Shown here: in pieces, positions 1-6,443 of the stretch
Numbering within the stretch: position 1 is the first letter of the stretch
Layout: every line of letters starts with the position of its first letter
Source of the DNA: Anaerolineales bacterium
Lineage (GTDB): Bacteria > Chloroflexota > Anaerolineae > Anaerolineales > Villigracilaceae
Length of the DNA stretch: 10,311 nt
Assembly: GCA_025056515.1 (NCBI GenBank)
Contig: JANWWB010000298.1
Coordinates: 1 to 10,311, forward strand
Direction of reading: 5' to 3'
Program-made: the position numbers and the translations under genes
The notes under the pieces: generated by a model
What the model was told of the DNA's origin: nothing
The model's database searches: none
What the model saw: only the letters and a program-made list of their open reading frames with translations

Positions 1-590
1 CTTCTAACCCCATAGCCCAGTGGATTGCGCTCATCAGCCTGCTGTACTTGGGAATGGGAAGCCTGCTCTTCTTGCTAGTGATGGGGATGGTCTTCAGCCG
101 GCACACCCTGTATGCGCCTCCTCCCTCTCATCTGATGCCTACTTTGATGATCGGTGTAGCGCCCACCTCCGTCCTGGTCATTCTTCTCCTGCGTTTGCCA
201 ATCGTCTTAGAACAGGTCTGGGGCGCACCTGAGGCAGTGCTTCAGGTGTTAGAATGGTTCACGTCAATTGGCGCTATAGCTCTTTGGGGATTTTCCATTT
301 TCTGGCTCTTGCTTGCCTTGCTGTTGAACCTCGTCATGTGGGTTAGAGAAAGGCCACCCTTTGCGCTCTCTTGGTGGGCGTATATCTTTCCAATGACAGC
401 GTTTGTCATTGCAAGCGGTGTCTTGTACCAAGTCCAAACCCACCCTCTTTTCGTTGGTCTGGGCTTGGCCGCCCTAACCCTGCTGATGCTGCTTTGGCTC
501 CTTGTCTTTGCTAAGACCTTGCAGGGAATCTGGACAGGAAGCCTGTTTTCCCCTCACCAACCTCATGCTCCCTCTCGGCCTTCTAGCTGA
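1..590 (+). CDS. TehA/SLAC1-type (TDT family) transporter, C-terminal part
   Basis: This is the 3' end of an integral membrane protein. The reading frame is open from base 3 with no stop, so the gene most likely starts outside the window; the ATG at 48 is probably internal. About 195 residues are visible. They form roughly five hydrophobic segments: around residues 5-32, 50-72, 85-112, 118-142 and 147-172. The WWAYIFPMTAFVIASG stretch before the penultimate helix resembles the C-terminal half of the voltage-dependent anion channel / C4-dicarboxylate transporter family (TehA, Mae1, SLAC1), whose members move anions such as malate, sulfite, nitrate or chloride. The substrate cannot be read from this fragment. 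The stop lies 27 bases before the thioredoxin start on the same strand, which suggests an operon. Family assignment is by pattern recognition on half a protein and is moderately sure. Confidence 0.6.
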   Translation, partial: SNPIAQWIALISLLYLGMGSLLFLLVMGMVFSRHTLYAPPPSHLMPTLMIGVAPTSVLVILLLRLPIVLEQVWGAPEAVLQVLEWFTSIGAIALWGFSIFWLLLALLLNLVMWVRERPPFALSWWAYIFPMTAFVIASGVLYQVQTHPLFVGLGLAALTLLMLLWLLVFAKTLQGIWTGSLFSPHQPHAPSRPSS

Positions 591-603
591 TTTTTGCACA
601 ACG

Positions 604-611
604 AAAGGAAG
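604..611 (+). promoter_or_regulatory. Ribosome binding site of the thioredoxin fusion gene
   Basis: The purine stretch AAAGGAAG ends six bases before the ATG at 618. It decides the start: the frame is open back to a TTG at 594, but that codon has no Shine-Dalgarno sequence and would place the purine stretch inside the gene. Confidence 0.7.
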
Positions 612-617
612 ACCGTT

Positions 618-1148
618 ATGAATCTCAAAATGTATCAGAACCGCCTACAGGGGCAAACGCGGCCGGTGGTCGTAGATTTTTGGGCGCCATGGTGCGCACC
701 GTGCCGCACCATAAAGCCTATTCTCAAGAATTTGGCCCAAGAATATCAGGGGAAAGTGGATGTATGGGAAATCAATGCCGATGAACATCCGGACTTGCTT
801 CCCGTTCTGAAGATTTATGGCATTCCCACCCTGATTGCCTATCAGAGCGGGCAAGAAGTGGCGCGATACATCGGCGCACGACCCGCAAGCGATTTGCGTG
901 ACCTTTTCCGGCATCTGGCCGAAGGCAAAATTCCGCCTCGCTTGAGTCTGCGCACACGTCTGGTTCGGATTGCCTTAGCTGTCGGAATGGCCATCATCGG
1001 CTGGTTCAATCCAACTTCTTGGCCGTTCTATGTGGTGGCCGGCTTCATCTTCTTTAGCGCAGTGTACGATCGCTGCCCGGTCTGGAATGCAGTGACCTCT
1101 TGGCTGAAACAGCAGCGCGCCAAACATACCAACAGGAGCACACGATGA
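618..1148 (+). CDS. Thioredoxin fused to a YgaP-like (DUF2892) membrane tail
   Basis: This protein of 176 residues has two parts. Residues 1-103 form a thioredoxin fold: DFWAPWCAPC carries the redox pair Cys26/Cys29 (CAPC instead of the common CGPC), Asp20 is the buried acid, and GIPT holds cis-Pro70. Residues 108-165 resemble the membrane tail of YgaP-type proteins (DUF2892): an RxxRIALA start, two short hydrophobic helices (about 115-130 and 135-150) and a DRCPVWNAV ending with a single Cys153. The thioredoxin domain is therefore probably tethered to the membrane. There is no signal peptide, so it should face the cytoplasm. The likely role is dithiol-disulfide exchange with a nearby membrane or sulfur/metal partner. 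The stop codon overlaps the next start (ATGA). The thioredoxin call is certain; the tail assignment is likely. Confidence 0.88.
   Translation: MNLKMYQNRLQGQTRPVVVDFWAPWCAPCRTIKPILKNLAQEYQGKVDVWEINADEHPDLLPVLKIYGIPTLIAYQSGQEVARYIGARPASDLRDLFRHLAEGKIPPRLSLRTRLVRIALAVGMAIIGWFNPTSWPFYVVAGFIFFSAVYDRCPVWNAVTSWLKQQRAKHTNRSTR
1134..1138 (+). promoter_or_regulatory. Ribosome binding site of the broken NifX-like gene
   Basis: AGGAG stands six bases before the ATG at 1145, inside the end of the thioredoxin gene. Together with the ATGA overlap it shows that 1145 was the true start of the following gene, although that frame now stops after 13 codons. Confidence 0.7.
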
Positions 1149-1478
1149 AAATTGCTTTTGCAACCGATGGAAGTGGTAACGATTGAAAACGACTCGCTCT
1201 TCCATCGAGAAACACGCTCCAAAAAGAGACATCAACCTCACAACCGATCAAATGAACCGGAACATCACAGTTCTTCTTCTCATCATCATCTGCTGGAAAC
1301 AATTCTCGATTATCAACTGATTGTAGCCCGGGGTATGGGACAGGCTGCATATGAGGCCATCAGCGCTTCCGGGCGAGAAGCAATTTGCACACCGCTCCAC
1401 ACTATCGAGGAAGCACTCTAAGCGTATATGCAAACCAATCTAACCCATCATCCTGAGCGTGTACATGAGCGACTTTGA
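1145..1478 (+). pseudogene. NifX/NifB-type dinitrogenase FeMo-cofactor domain protein, doubly disrupted
   Basis: The gene starts as MKIAFATDG, the usual beginning of the small dinitrogenase iron-molybdenum cofactor domain family (NifX, NafY, C-terminal NifB and stand-alone relatives). This frame hits TGA at 1184-1186. Homology resumes in another frame from about 1167: EVVTIEND, a His-rich linker (HHSSSSHHH), then LIVARGMGQAAYEAISASG, all typical of the family. What is missing is the segment of about a dozen residues that normally carries an HFGRA-like motif, so a deletion of a length not divisible by three is likely. A second lesion follows: TAA at 1419-1421 interrupts the reading frame, after which AYMQTNLTHHPERVHERL continues to TGA at 1476-1478, matching the usual HPER-like end of the family. 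Relatives bind metal clusters; here no functional product is expected unless the lesions are sequence errors. Confidence 0.8.
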
Positions 1479-1510
1479 ATCACCCGAACATTCTGCGTAA
1501 TCTCTGTACC

Positions 1511-1538
1511 AAGACGCCGAGGCAACTTGGCGTCTTTT
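1511..1538 (+). terminator. Rho-independent terminator
   Basis: AAGACGCCGAG and CTTGGCGTCTT form an 11-bp stem (one G-T pair) around a GCAA tetraloop, followed by further T residues. It lies about 30 bases after the end of the NifX-like pseudogene and closes the transporter-thioredoxin-NifX unit. In the other direction only a short T run would follow the stem, so it acts mainly on the plus strand. Confidence 0.85.
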
Positions 1539-1879
1539 ATCTATCCGCTCATCAGGACTTCTCGTGTGCAAACAGGAGCAGGTCTGCTTTTCCCCTGAGT
1601 AACCGGTTCTCCAACAGTGCAACCTTGGCTTTCGAAACGAGCGGGGTTAAATTCGGTCGATCGCTACAATTCCAAAACGCAGCAGCGGCCATCGGACGCA
1701 TTGGCGAGGAGAGCAGGGTGTTGCGCGTCACTTTTCGCCCTGATCATCACAGGCATAGTAGCAGGAATGGCTCTCCTCTGGGCCTTTTAGTGCCTCCTCT
1801 TCTGTGAGGACATAGCCGGTGGCAAAAGCCTGCGCAGCCTGGAAGTAGGCCCTCTAGTTCTAGCTCTCTGACTTCATAC

Positions 1880-1906
1880 CTTCCCTCTCGCGATGGAAGA
1901 GGGAAG
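1880..1906. other. Perfect 9-bp inverted repeat (hairpin)
   Basis: CTTCCCTCT (1880-1888) and AGAGGGAAG (1898-1906) are perfect complements around a nine-base loop. No T run follows on either strand, so it is not a standard terminator. It could be part of the mutS2 leader, a protein site, or chance. Confidence 0.4.
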
Positions 1907-1949
1907 AAACCGCTTCAAGTCGCCAGGTAACCATCGTTCACGCTCGGCA

Positions 1950-1970
1950 CAGTGGACTTACCAGTGGACT
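1950..1970. repeat. Short tandem direct repeat CAGTGGACT
   Basis: The nonamer CAGTGGACT occurs at 1950-1958 and again at 1962-1970, separated by TAC, giving a 12-base period. It lies about 185 bases before the mutS2 start. It might be a paired protein-binding site, but two copies this short can also arise by slippage. Confidence 0.4.
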
Positions 1971-2153
1971 GAAAGATGAAGGGTGCGTTAAGACACTCTC
2001 TTGCGCAACCTACTTCACCGCTTGTGGCTTGAGAGCCGAACTCACGCTACCTTCTTGGTTACAGGTTTTGTCCGTTAAAAAATCGAACTGAGCTTGCCAG
2101 AATCAATCTCTGACCATTCTCTAATCGCCCATCTTATGGTTAAATTCGCCCGC

Positions 2154-4625
2154 ATGGATTCAAAATCGCTCACCGCCCTCGAATACCCCAAAGTCCTTGC
2201 ACGGCTAGCAGAGTTCTGCGACTTTTCTGCCTCAGCTGACCTAGCACGTTCACTCACACCGACGGGTAACTATGAAGATGCTTTGGCCCTGCTCAAAGCG
2301 ACCACCGAGGCGCGCACCCTCTTTACCACCCATGATCTGACCGTCGGTGGTGCGCATGACATTCGCAACCAAGTAGACCTGTGCGCCCGCGGCGGAGTCC
2401 TCCAACCCAAAGAGTTGCTCGACATTCAAAGCACTTTGGAAGTCATGCGCCGCTTACGTCGTTACTTTGAAAAGCGCACAGAAACTTACCCTCACCTGGC
2501 TGAAATTGCCTTGCGCTTGCCCGTTGCATCGGACCTGATTGAAACCATCGCCCGCTGCATCACACCGACCGGCGAAGTCGCCGACTCGGCCTCCCCGCTT
2601 CTGGCTGAGCTGCGTCGCCACGTTCGCCTCACCCACGACCGACTGATTGCACGCCTGCAACGATACCTCTCCGAGCCTGAAACCGCCGCCAAGTTACAAG
2701 ACCGTGTCATCACCCAACGGGAAGGTCGTTACGTCCTGCCCCTACGCGCAGAATGCAAAGGACAAATTCCGGCCATTATCCATGACCAGTCTTCGACAGG
2801 AGCGACCCTCTTCATCGAACCTTTGGCTGTTGTTGACCTGAATAACGCCTATCGCGAGGCACAATTGGCCGAGCGAGATGAAGTCCAACGCATTTTAGTC
2901 GCTTTATGCGCTCAAATCGGGAAGCAAGCTGGTGAAATTATCCCTGGCGTGGCTGGCTTGGCCGAACTCGACCTGGTCTTCGCCAAGGCCAAATATGCAG
3001 AAGCCATCCGCGGGGTAGAACCCCTGCTTCTCAAGATGGACGCCAAACGTCCGAAAGCGAGAGGCCAAGACTCATCCTCAGTCCCCCCGCCACCCTCCAT
3101 CCGTCTGCTCGATGCCCGTCACCCGCTCCTCGACCCTGCAACCGTCGTTCCAATCACCATAGACCCGGCGCCCGGAACGTTTGCCATCGTCATCACCGGA
3201 CCGAATACCGGCGGCAAAACCGTCACGCTCAAAACCGTCGGCCTGCTAGCCGCCATGGCGCAAAGCGGACTGCATATCCCTGCCATATCCGGCTCGGCAC
3301 TTCCCTGCTTCCAACAGATTTTCGCCGATATCGGCGATGAGCAATCGATTGAGCAGTCGCTCTCAACGTTCTCCGGACATATGCGGAATATCATCCATAT
3401 CTTGAAGAAAGCCGACCGGCGTTGCTTGGTGATTCTGGACGAACTCGGCGCAGGAACCGACCCGCAGGAAGGCGCTGCATTAGCGCGCGCTATCCTATCG
3501 CACCTCATCGAGCGTGGCGTGACGACCTTCGTCGCTACACACTATCCAGAACTAAAAAGCTTTGCCCATTCTACGCCTGGCGTAGTCAACGCCTCGCTGG
3601 AGTTTGACTTAGAAACCCTTCGTCCAACTTACAAACTGACCCTCGGTTTGCCCGGGCGTTCCAACGCTCTGGCAATTGCAGCGCGCCTCGGCCTACCTTA
3701 CGAAATCATTGAAGCAGCGCGAGCCGAAATCAACCCCAATGACCTACGCGCCGATGAATTGATTAGCGACCTTCAGCGTCAGCGCAAAGAAATCCGCAAG
3801 GAACTCGAAAAGGCTGAACGAGCGCGCTCGGAGGCCCGCCGCCTAGAACGGGAATTGGCCGCCCGCTTGGCAAAAATCGAAGAGGAACGCCAACGAGTGC
3901 TCGAACAAGCACGCGCCGAAGGTGAACTGGAAATTGAGGTCCTGAAAGCACAACTACGATCGCTCAAAGAAGAGTTGAAACGGGCACGTCAGCCGCTTGA
4001 AGCCATGCAGGTCTTGTCGGAAGTCGAAGAGCAGGTGGAGTTGCTGGAAGAAAAACTGCACCCTCCGACAAGACGACCGGCCCAAAGCCAAGAGCGCCAA
4101 ATAAAACTCACAGTCGGTTCGAAGGTCTTCGTTAGCAACCTCGGTGTAGAAGGTACCCTGCTTTCCCTGGACGAAGATGACGCCGAGGTTCAGGCCGGAA
4201 CCTTGCGGTTGCGAATCCCTTTGGAAAAGTTACAGCAAAAGGACGAACAGAGCGAATCGTCGTCTGCGTTTGAAGATCGTCGCTCTGAAGATGCGCATCC
4301 GCCGTCTGTCCAAAAGCGCGCTCTTGACTTACAGTCACGGACTGCTCTCCGGCCTTCATCTCTATCCCTTCACCCTTCACCCGGCCTAGAGCTTGACCTG
4401 CGCGGCATGCTGTCGGAGGACGCTCTAGACCGCTTGGAGGATTACCTAGACCAAGCATATTTGGCCGGCCTGCCATTTGTGCGTATCATCCACGGCAAAG
4501 GAACCGGCAAACTTCGCCAGGTGGTGCGCCAAGCCTTGAGCAGACATCCCTACGTACAATCCTTTGAAGAAGGGGGAGACAAGGAAGGCGGCGAGGGCGT
4601 GACCGTGGCGAAATTGAAATCGTAG
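2154..4625 (+). CDS. mutS2: MutS2 with MutS-type ATPase and C-terminal Smr domain
   Basis: This 823-residue protein has the normal length and order of MutS2. Residues 1-330 are the clamp/lever part, which lacks the mismatch-reading domain of MutS1. The ATPase follows: Walker A GPNTGGKT at 349-356, the DEQSIEQSLSTFSGHM signature ending at 410, Walker B VILDE at 426-430, and the ATHYPELK switch at 461-468. Next come a long charged coiled coil (about 535-635), a small beta domain (about 655-693), a Ser/Pro-rich linker, and the Smr domain (about 745-821) with LDLRG and HGKGTGKLR intact. Known relatives suppress recombination, or bind stalled or collided ribosomes, with the Smr part acting as a nuclease. 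The ATG at 2154 is chosen because MDSKSLTALEY matches the family's usual start; the ATG at 2136 and the TTG at 2094 are open in frame. None of the three has a clear Shine-Dalgarno sequence. Confidence 0.95.
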   Translation: MDSKSLTALEYPKVLARLAEFCDFSASADLARSLTPTGNYEDALALLKATTEARTLFTTHDLTVGGAHDIRNQVDLCARGGVLQPKELLDIQSTLEVMRRLRRYFEKRTETYPHLAEIALRLPVASDLIETIARCITPTGEVADSASPLLAELRRHVRLTHDRLIARLQRYLSEPETAAKLQDRVITQREGRYVLPLRAECKGQIPAIIHDQSSTGATLFIEPLAVVDLNNAYREAQLAERDEVQRILVALCAQIGKQAGEIIPGVAGLAELDLVFAKAKYAEAIRGVEPLLLKMDAKRPKARGQDSSSVPPPPSIRLLDARHPLLDPATVVPITIDPAPGTFAIVITGPNTGGKTVTLKTVGLLAAMAQSGLHIPAISGSALPCFQQIFADIGDEQSIEQSLSTFSGHMRNIIHILKKADRRCLVILDELGAGTDPQEGAALARAILSHLIERGVTTFVATHYPELKSFAHSTPGVVNASLEFDLETLRPTYKLTLGLPGRSNALAIAARLGLPYEIIEAARAEINPNDLRADELISDLQRQRKEIRKELEKAERARSEARRLERELAARLAKIEEERQRVLEQARAEGELEIEVLKAQLRSLKEELKRARQPLEAMQVLSEVEEQVELLEEKLHPPTRRPAQSQERQIKLTVGSKVFVSNLGVEGTLLSLDEDDAEVQAGTLRLRIPLEKLQQKDEQSESSSAFEDRRSEDAHPPSVQKRALDLQSRTALRPSSLSLHPSPGLELDLRGMLSEDALDRLEDYLDQAYLAGLPFVRIIHGKGTGKLRQVVRQALSRHPYVQSFEEGGDKEGGEGVTVAKLKS

Positions 4626-4628
4626 CTC

Positions 4629-5396
4629 TCAGTTGACCTTGATTCCTACTACCTGGTCAAGGATGCTCAAAAGTACCCGCAGATTGGGGATTGCAGAAAC
4701 AACAGCTCGAGCATGACCAAAACGGCCTCCCCCCTTTTTGGAGATGCGGAGAATCCCTCGGCGCAAAGTCACCTCCCCCACCTCTTGCCAAGAGTACGCC
4801 TTTTTACCGACCCGAATTCCGTTCTTGCTGACCGCTAACGCTCCAAAGACAATTGTCTCGCCATGATTGTATTGGATGGCCGCCCGCTCGTAGAGCAAAG
4901 GGAAAATCGCCTCCTCAATTGCGGCCGCCAGTGTGTCGACATCTTGCAGAACAGCAGATAATACGAGACGTTTTCCATCGCTCCTGCGCAAAGTATAGGT
5001 GCGCATCCCATAGACCGCTCCTGCCTTGAAAGAGACAATCTCGTTCCAGTGCCAGGGCACAAGGCCACGCAGAGAGCGCACTCCTATCCCTGCCTCATAC
5101 AGCACGATTCCCCGACTCCAATCCAGATACGTTTGTCTGGTCATGAACAATCCCAAAAGGAACAAAACGCTAGCCAGGAACAACGGCCAGAACAACGTTT
5201 CTTCCATCACGGCCAGACCGTAGCGATTGGAAGCGTCGTAGGCCGCATAGACCCCATATCCTACGCTCACGATGAAGCCTACATTCAAGAAAATGGTTAA
5301 AAGCAAAATACCGATTCGATATCCCCGGCGCATGGGGAACCATCTCTTGGGCTTGCCCAATCCCACCCCAGGCTTGGAGATTACCGCTTGACTCAT
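4629..5396 (-). CDS. DUF6585-like two-helix membrane protein
   Basis: This protein of 255 residues has a basic N-terminal tail (1-27), two membrane helices (about 28-50 and 67-87) and a soluble C-terminal part. After the second helix, the motif YEAGIGVRSLRGLVPWHWNE and a later region with FGALAVSKNGI, SWQEVGEVTLRRGILRI and IPNLRVLLSIL resemble DUF6585, a family of unknown function that looks like two PH-like beta modules, each with a W-(N/Q)-E core (near 118 and 204). The role is unknown. The gene follows the MreB-like gene by about 20 bases and is probably the last of the ATP synthase operon. The start is uncertain: ATG at 5396 is chosen, a TTG at 5405 is possible, and neither has a good ribosome binding site. 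Its stop is three bases from the mutS2 stop. Confidence 0.75.
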   Translation of the reverse strand: MSQAVISKPGVGLGKPKRWFPMRRGYRIGILLLTIFLNVGFIVSVGYGVYAAYDASNRYGLAVMEETLFWPLFLASVLFLLGLFMTRQTYLDWSRGIVLYEAGIGVRSLRGLVPWHWNEIVSFKAGAVYGMRTYTLRRSDGKRLVLSAVLQDVDTLAAAIEEAIFPLLYERAAIQYNHGETIVFGALAVSKNGIRVGKKAYSWQEVGEVTLRRGILRISKKGGGRFGHARAVVSAIPNLRVLLSILDQVVGIKVN

Positions 5397-5415
5397 CTTT
5401 GACAAGAGGGGGCAA

Positions 5416-6435
5416 TTAGACTAAAGGTAAATTGCGCTTCAGCAGAGGGTACAGCTCAAGGGCGCGCGCTGCTCCCTGAACGGTGCAGGTGGCTGGCTGA
5501 TCAACGACATACGCCGGAATCCCCAGGGTTTTAGTCAGGAATTTATCAATCCCGCGCAGGAGCGCTCCGCCACCGGTCAAGGCAACGCCCCGGTCAATAA
5601 TATCAGCTACAAGTTCTGGAGGGGTTTTTTCCAAGACATGACGACAAGTCTCGGCGACCTGTTTGAGCGGTTCCTGCAAAGCTTCCACCAATTCGCCGGT
5701 GGTCAACGTGACCGGCCGAGGCAAACTGGTCACCTGGTCCTGTCCCTGCACTTCCAGGCTTTCCTCACGTTCCTGCGGAACAGCCGCTCCAAGACGGGTT
5801 TTGAGTTGTTCGGCGGTCATCGGACCCAAAATCACCCCGTACTTACGACGCACGTACGAAATAATCGCCTCGTTAAATTCCAGGCCACCGCTGCGCAACG
5901 TTTCTGCAGCAACAAGGCCATACATCGAAATCACTGCCGCTTGGGTTGTTCCTCCACCCAGACAAACCACCATATTTCCCGAAGGAGAACTGACCGGCAA
6001 ATCCACCCCAATGGCTGCGGCGAGGGGTTGTTGAATCAGATAGGCGTCGCGCGCACCCGCTTGCAGGACCGCTTCGTGCACGGCCCGCATTTCAACACTG
6101 GTCACACCATACGGAATCGTGATCATCACACGAGGCCGGAAGAGACGCATCGGGCCGCTCACCTGTCTGAGCAAATACGCCAGAAGGGCCTCGGTAATCT
6201 CATAATCGGCCACCACCCCGTTCCTCAAGGGTTGAGCCACCTCAAGAGTCTCTTGTGAGACCCGACCTTGCATCGCCTGGGCTTCGTTGCCCAACGCTAC
6301 AATTTTTTGTTCTTCGATAAAAATAGCCACAACCGTCGGTTCGTCCACCAGCACGCCGCCGGCATCGGCGATCCTGGTCCGCACCGTACCTAGATCAATC
6401 CCCAAATCTCGGGAGAAGGATATCCAAGAGGGCAT
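5416..6435 (-). CDS. MreB-like actin-family protein with altered ATPase site
   Basis: At 339 residues this has the length and full domain order of MreB, the membrane-associated filament protein that guides cell-wall synthesis. Conserved parts include RDLGIDLGT (10-17, phosphate-1), FRPRVMITIPYGVTSVE (99-115), the GGGTT core (160-164), KTPPELVADIIDRG (270-283) and LTGGGALLRGID (286-297, adenosine). Several residues that are nearly fixed in MreB differ: LIEEP reads LIQQP (Gln135, Gln136), DIGGGTTE reads CLGGGTTQ (Cys158, Gln165), and GDEMDEAI reads GLEFNEAI. The Glu of IEEP and the Asp of DIGGGT take part in ATP hydrolysis, so this is probably a nucleotide-binding but weakly or non-hydrolysing paralogue. 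The start at 6435 follows an AGGTAGG-like ribosome binding site that overlaps the atpC stop, eight bases away, so the gene should be co-transcribed and coupled to atpC. Confidence 0.88.
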   Translation of the reverse strand: MPSWISFSRDLGIDLGTVRTRIADAGGVLVDEPTVVAIFIEEQKIVALGNEAQAMQGRVSQETLEVAQPLRNGVVADYEITEALLAYLLRQVSGPMRLFRPRVMITIPYGVTSVEMRAVHEAVLQAGARDAYLIQQPLAAAIGVDLPVSSPSGNMVVCLGGGTTQAAVISMYGLVAAETLRSGGLEFNEAIISYVRRKYGVILGPMTAEQLKTRLGAAVPQEREESLEVQGQDQVTSLPRPVTLTTGELVEALQEPLKQVAETCRHVLEKTPPELVADIIDRGVALTGGGALLRGIDKFLTKTLGIPAYVVDQPATCTVQGAARALELYPLLKRNLPLV

Positions 6436-6443
6436 GGCCTACC

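Larger units (their letters stand above)
1539..2153. other. 615-base stretch without a defensible gene
   Basis: No recognisable protein or RNA gene is present. Short open frames occur on both strands: a minus-strand frame 1731-1552 starting with GTG (59 codons before its stop), a minus-strand open stretch 1853-1728 without a start whose TGA overlaps that GTG, and a plus-strand frame 1617-1789 whose end reads as one hydrophobic helix (FALIITGIVAGMALLWAF). They overlap each other, so not all can be real. The stretch also holds a 9-bp hairpin at 1880-1906 and a short direct repeat at 1950-1970. No convincing sigma-70 promoter could be placed before mutS2; the best AT-rich patch is 2074-2083. Next to a decaying gene, this may be the remains of old genes. 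Confidence 0.6.

Noticed and set aside
20..232. Plus-strand frame of 70 codons at the left edge
   Set aside because: It overlaps the membrane transporter frame, which has long hydrophobic helices and family motifs; this one does not.
1152..1421. Taking the TTG-started frame at 1152 as a normal intact gene
   Set aside because: The true start with ribosome site is at 1145 in another frame and the conserved N-terminal segment is missing, so the frame is part of a broken gene.
1475..1807. Plus-strand TTG-started frame of 110 codons
   Set aside because: It begins at the end of the pseudogene and runs through the strong terminator stem; it has no ribosome site and its translation looks random.
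1840..1870. TAG codons at 1854-1856 and nearby as possible pyrrolysine or amber recoding
   Set aside because: The flanking frame has no identified homology and no recoding signal; simple decay or non-coding sequence is the plainer reading.
1985..2020. Imperfect pairing near 1980-2012 considered as a tRNA or T-box fragment
   Set aside because: No cloverleaf, no T-loop consensus and no specifier-loop arrangement could be assembled.
4132..4476. Minus-strand frame of 114 codons inside mutS2
   Set aside because: It lies opposite the linker and Smr domain of MutS2, and the Smr motifs are intact in the plus-strand frame.
5638..6258. Plus-strand frame of 206 codons opposite the MreB-like gene
   Set aside because: Shadow frame; the minus-strand MreB motifs explain the conservation.
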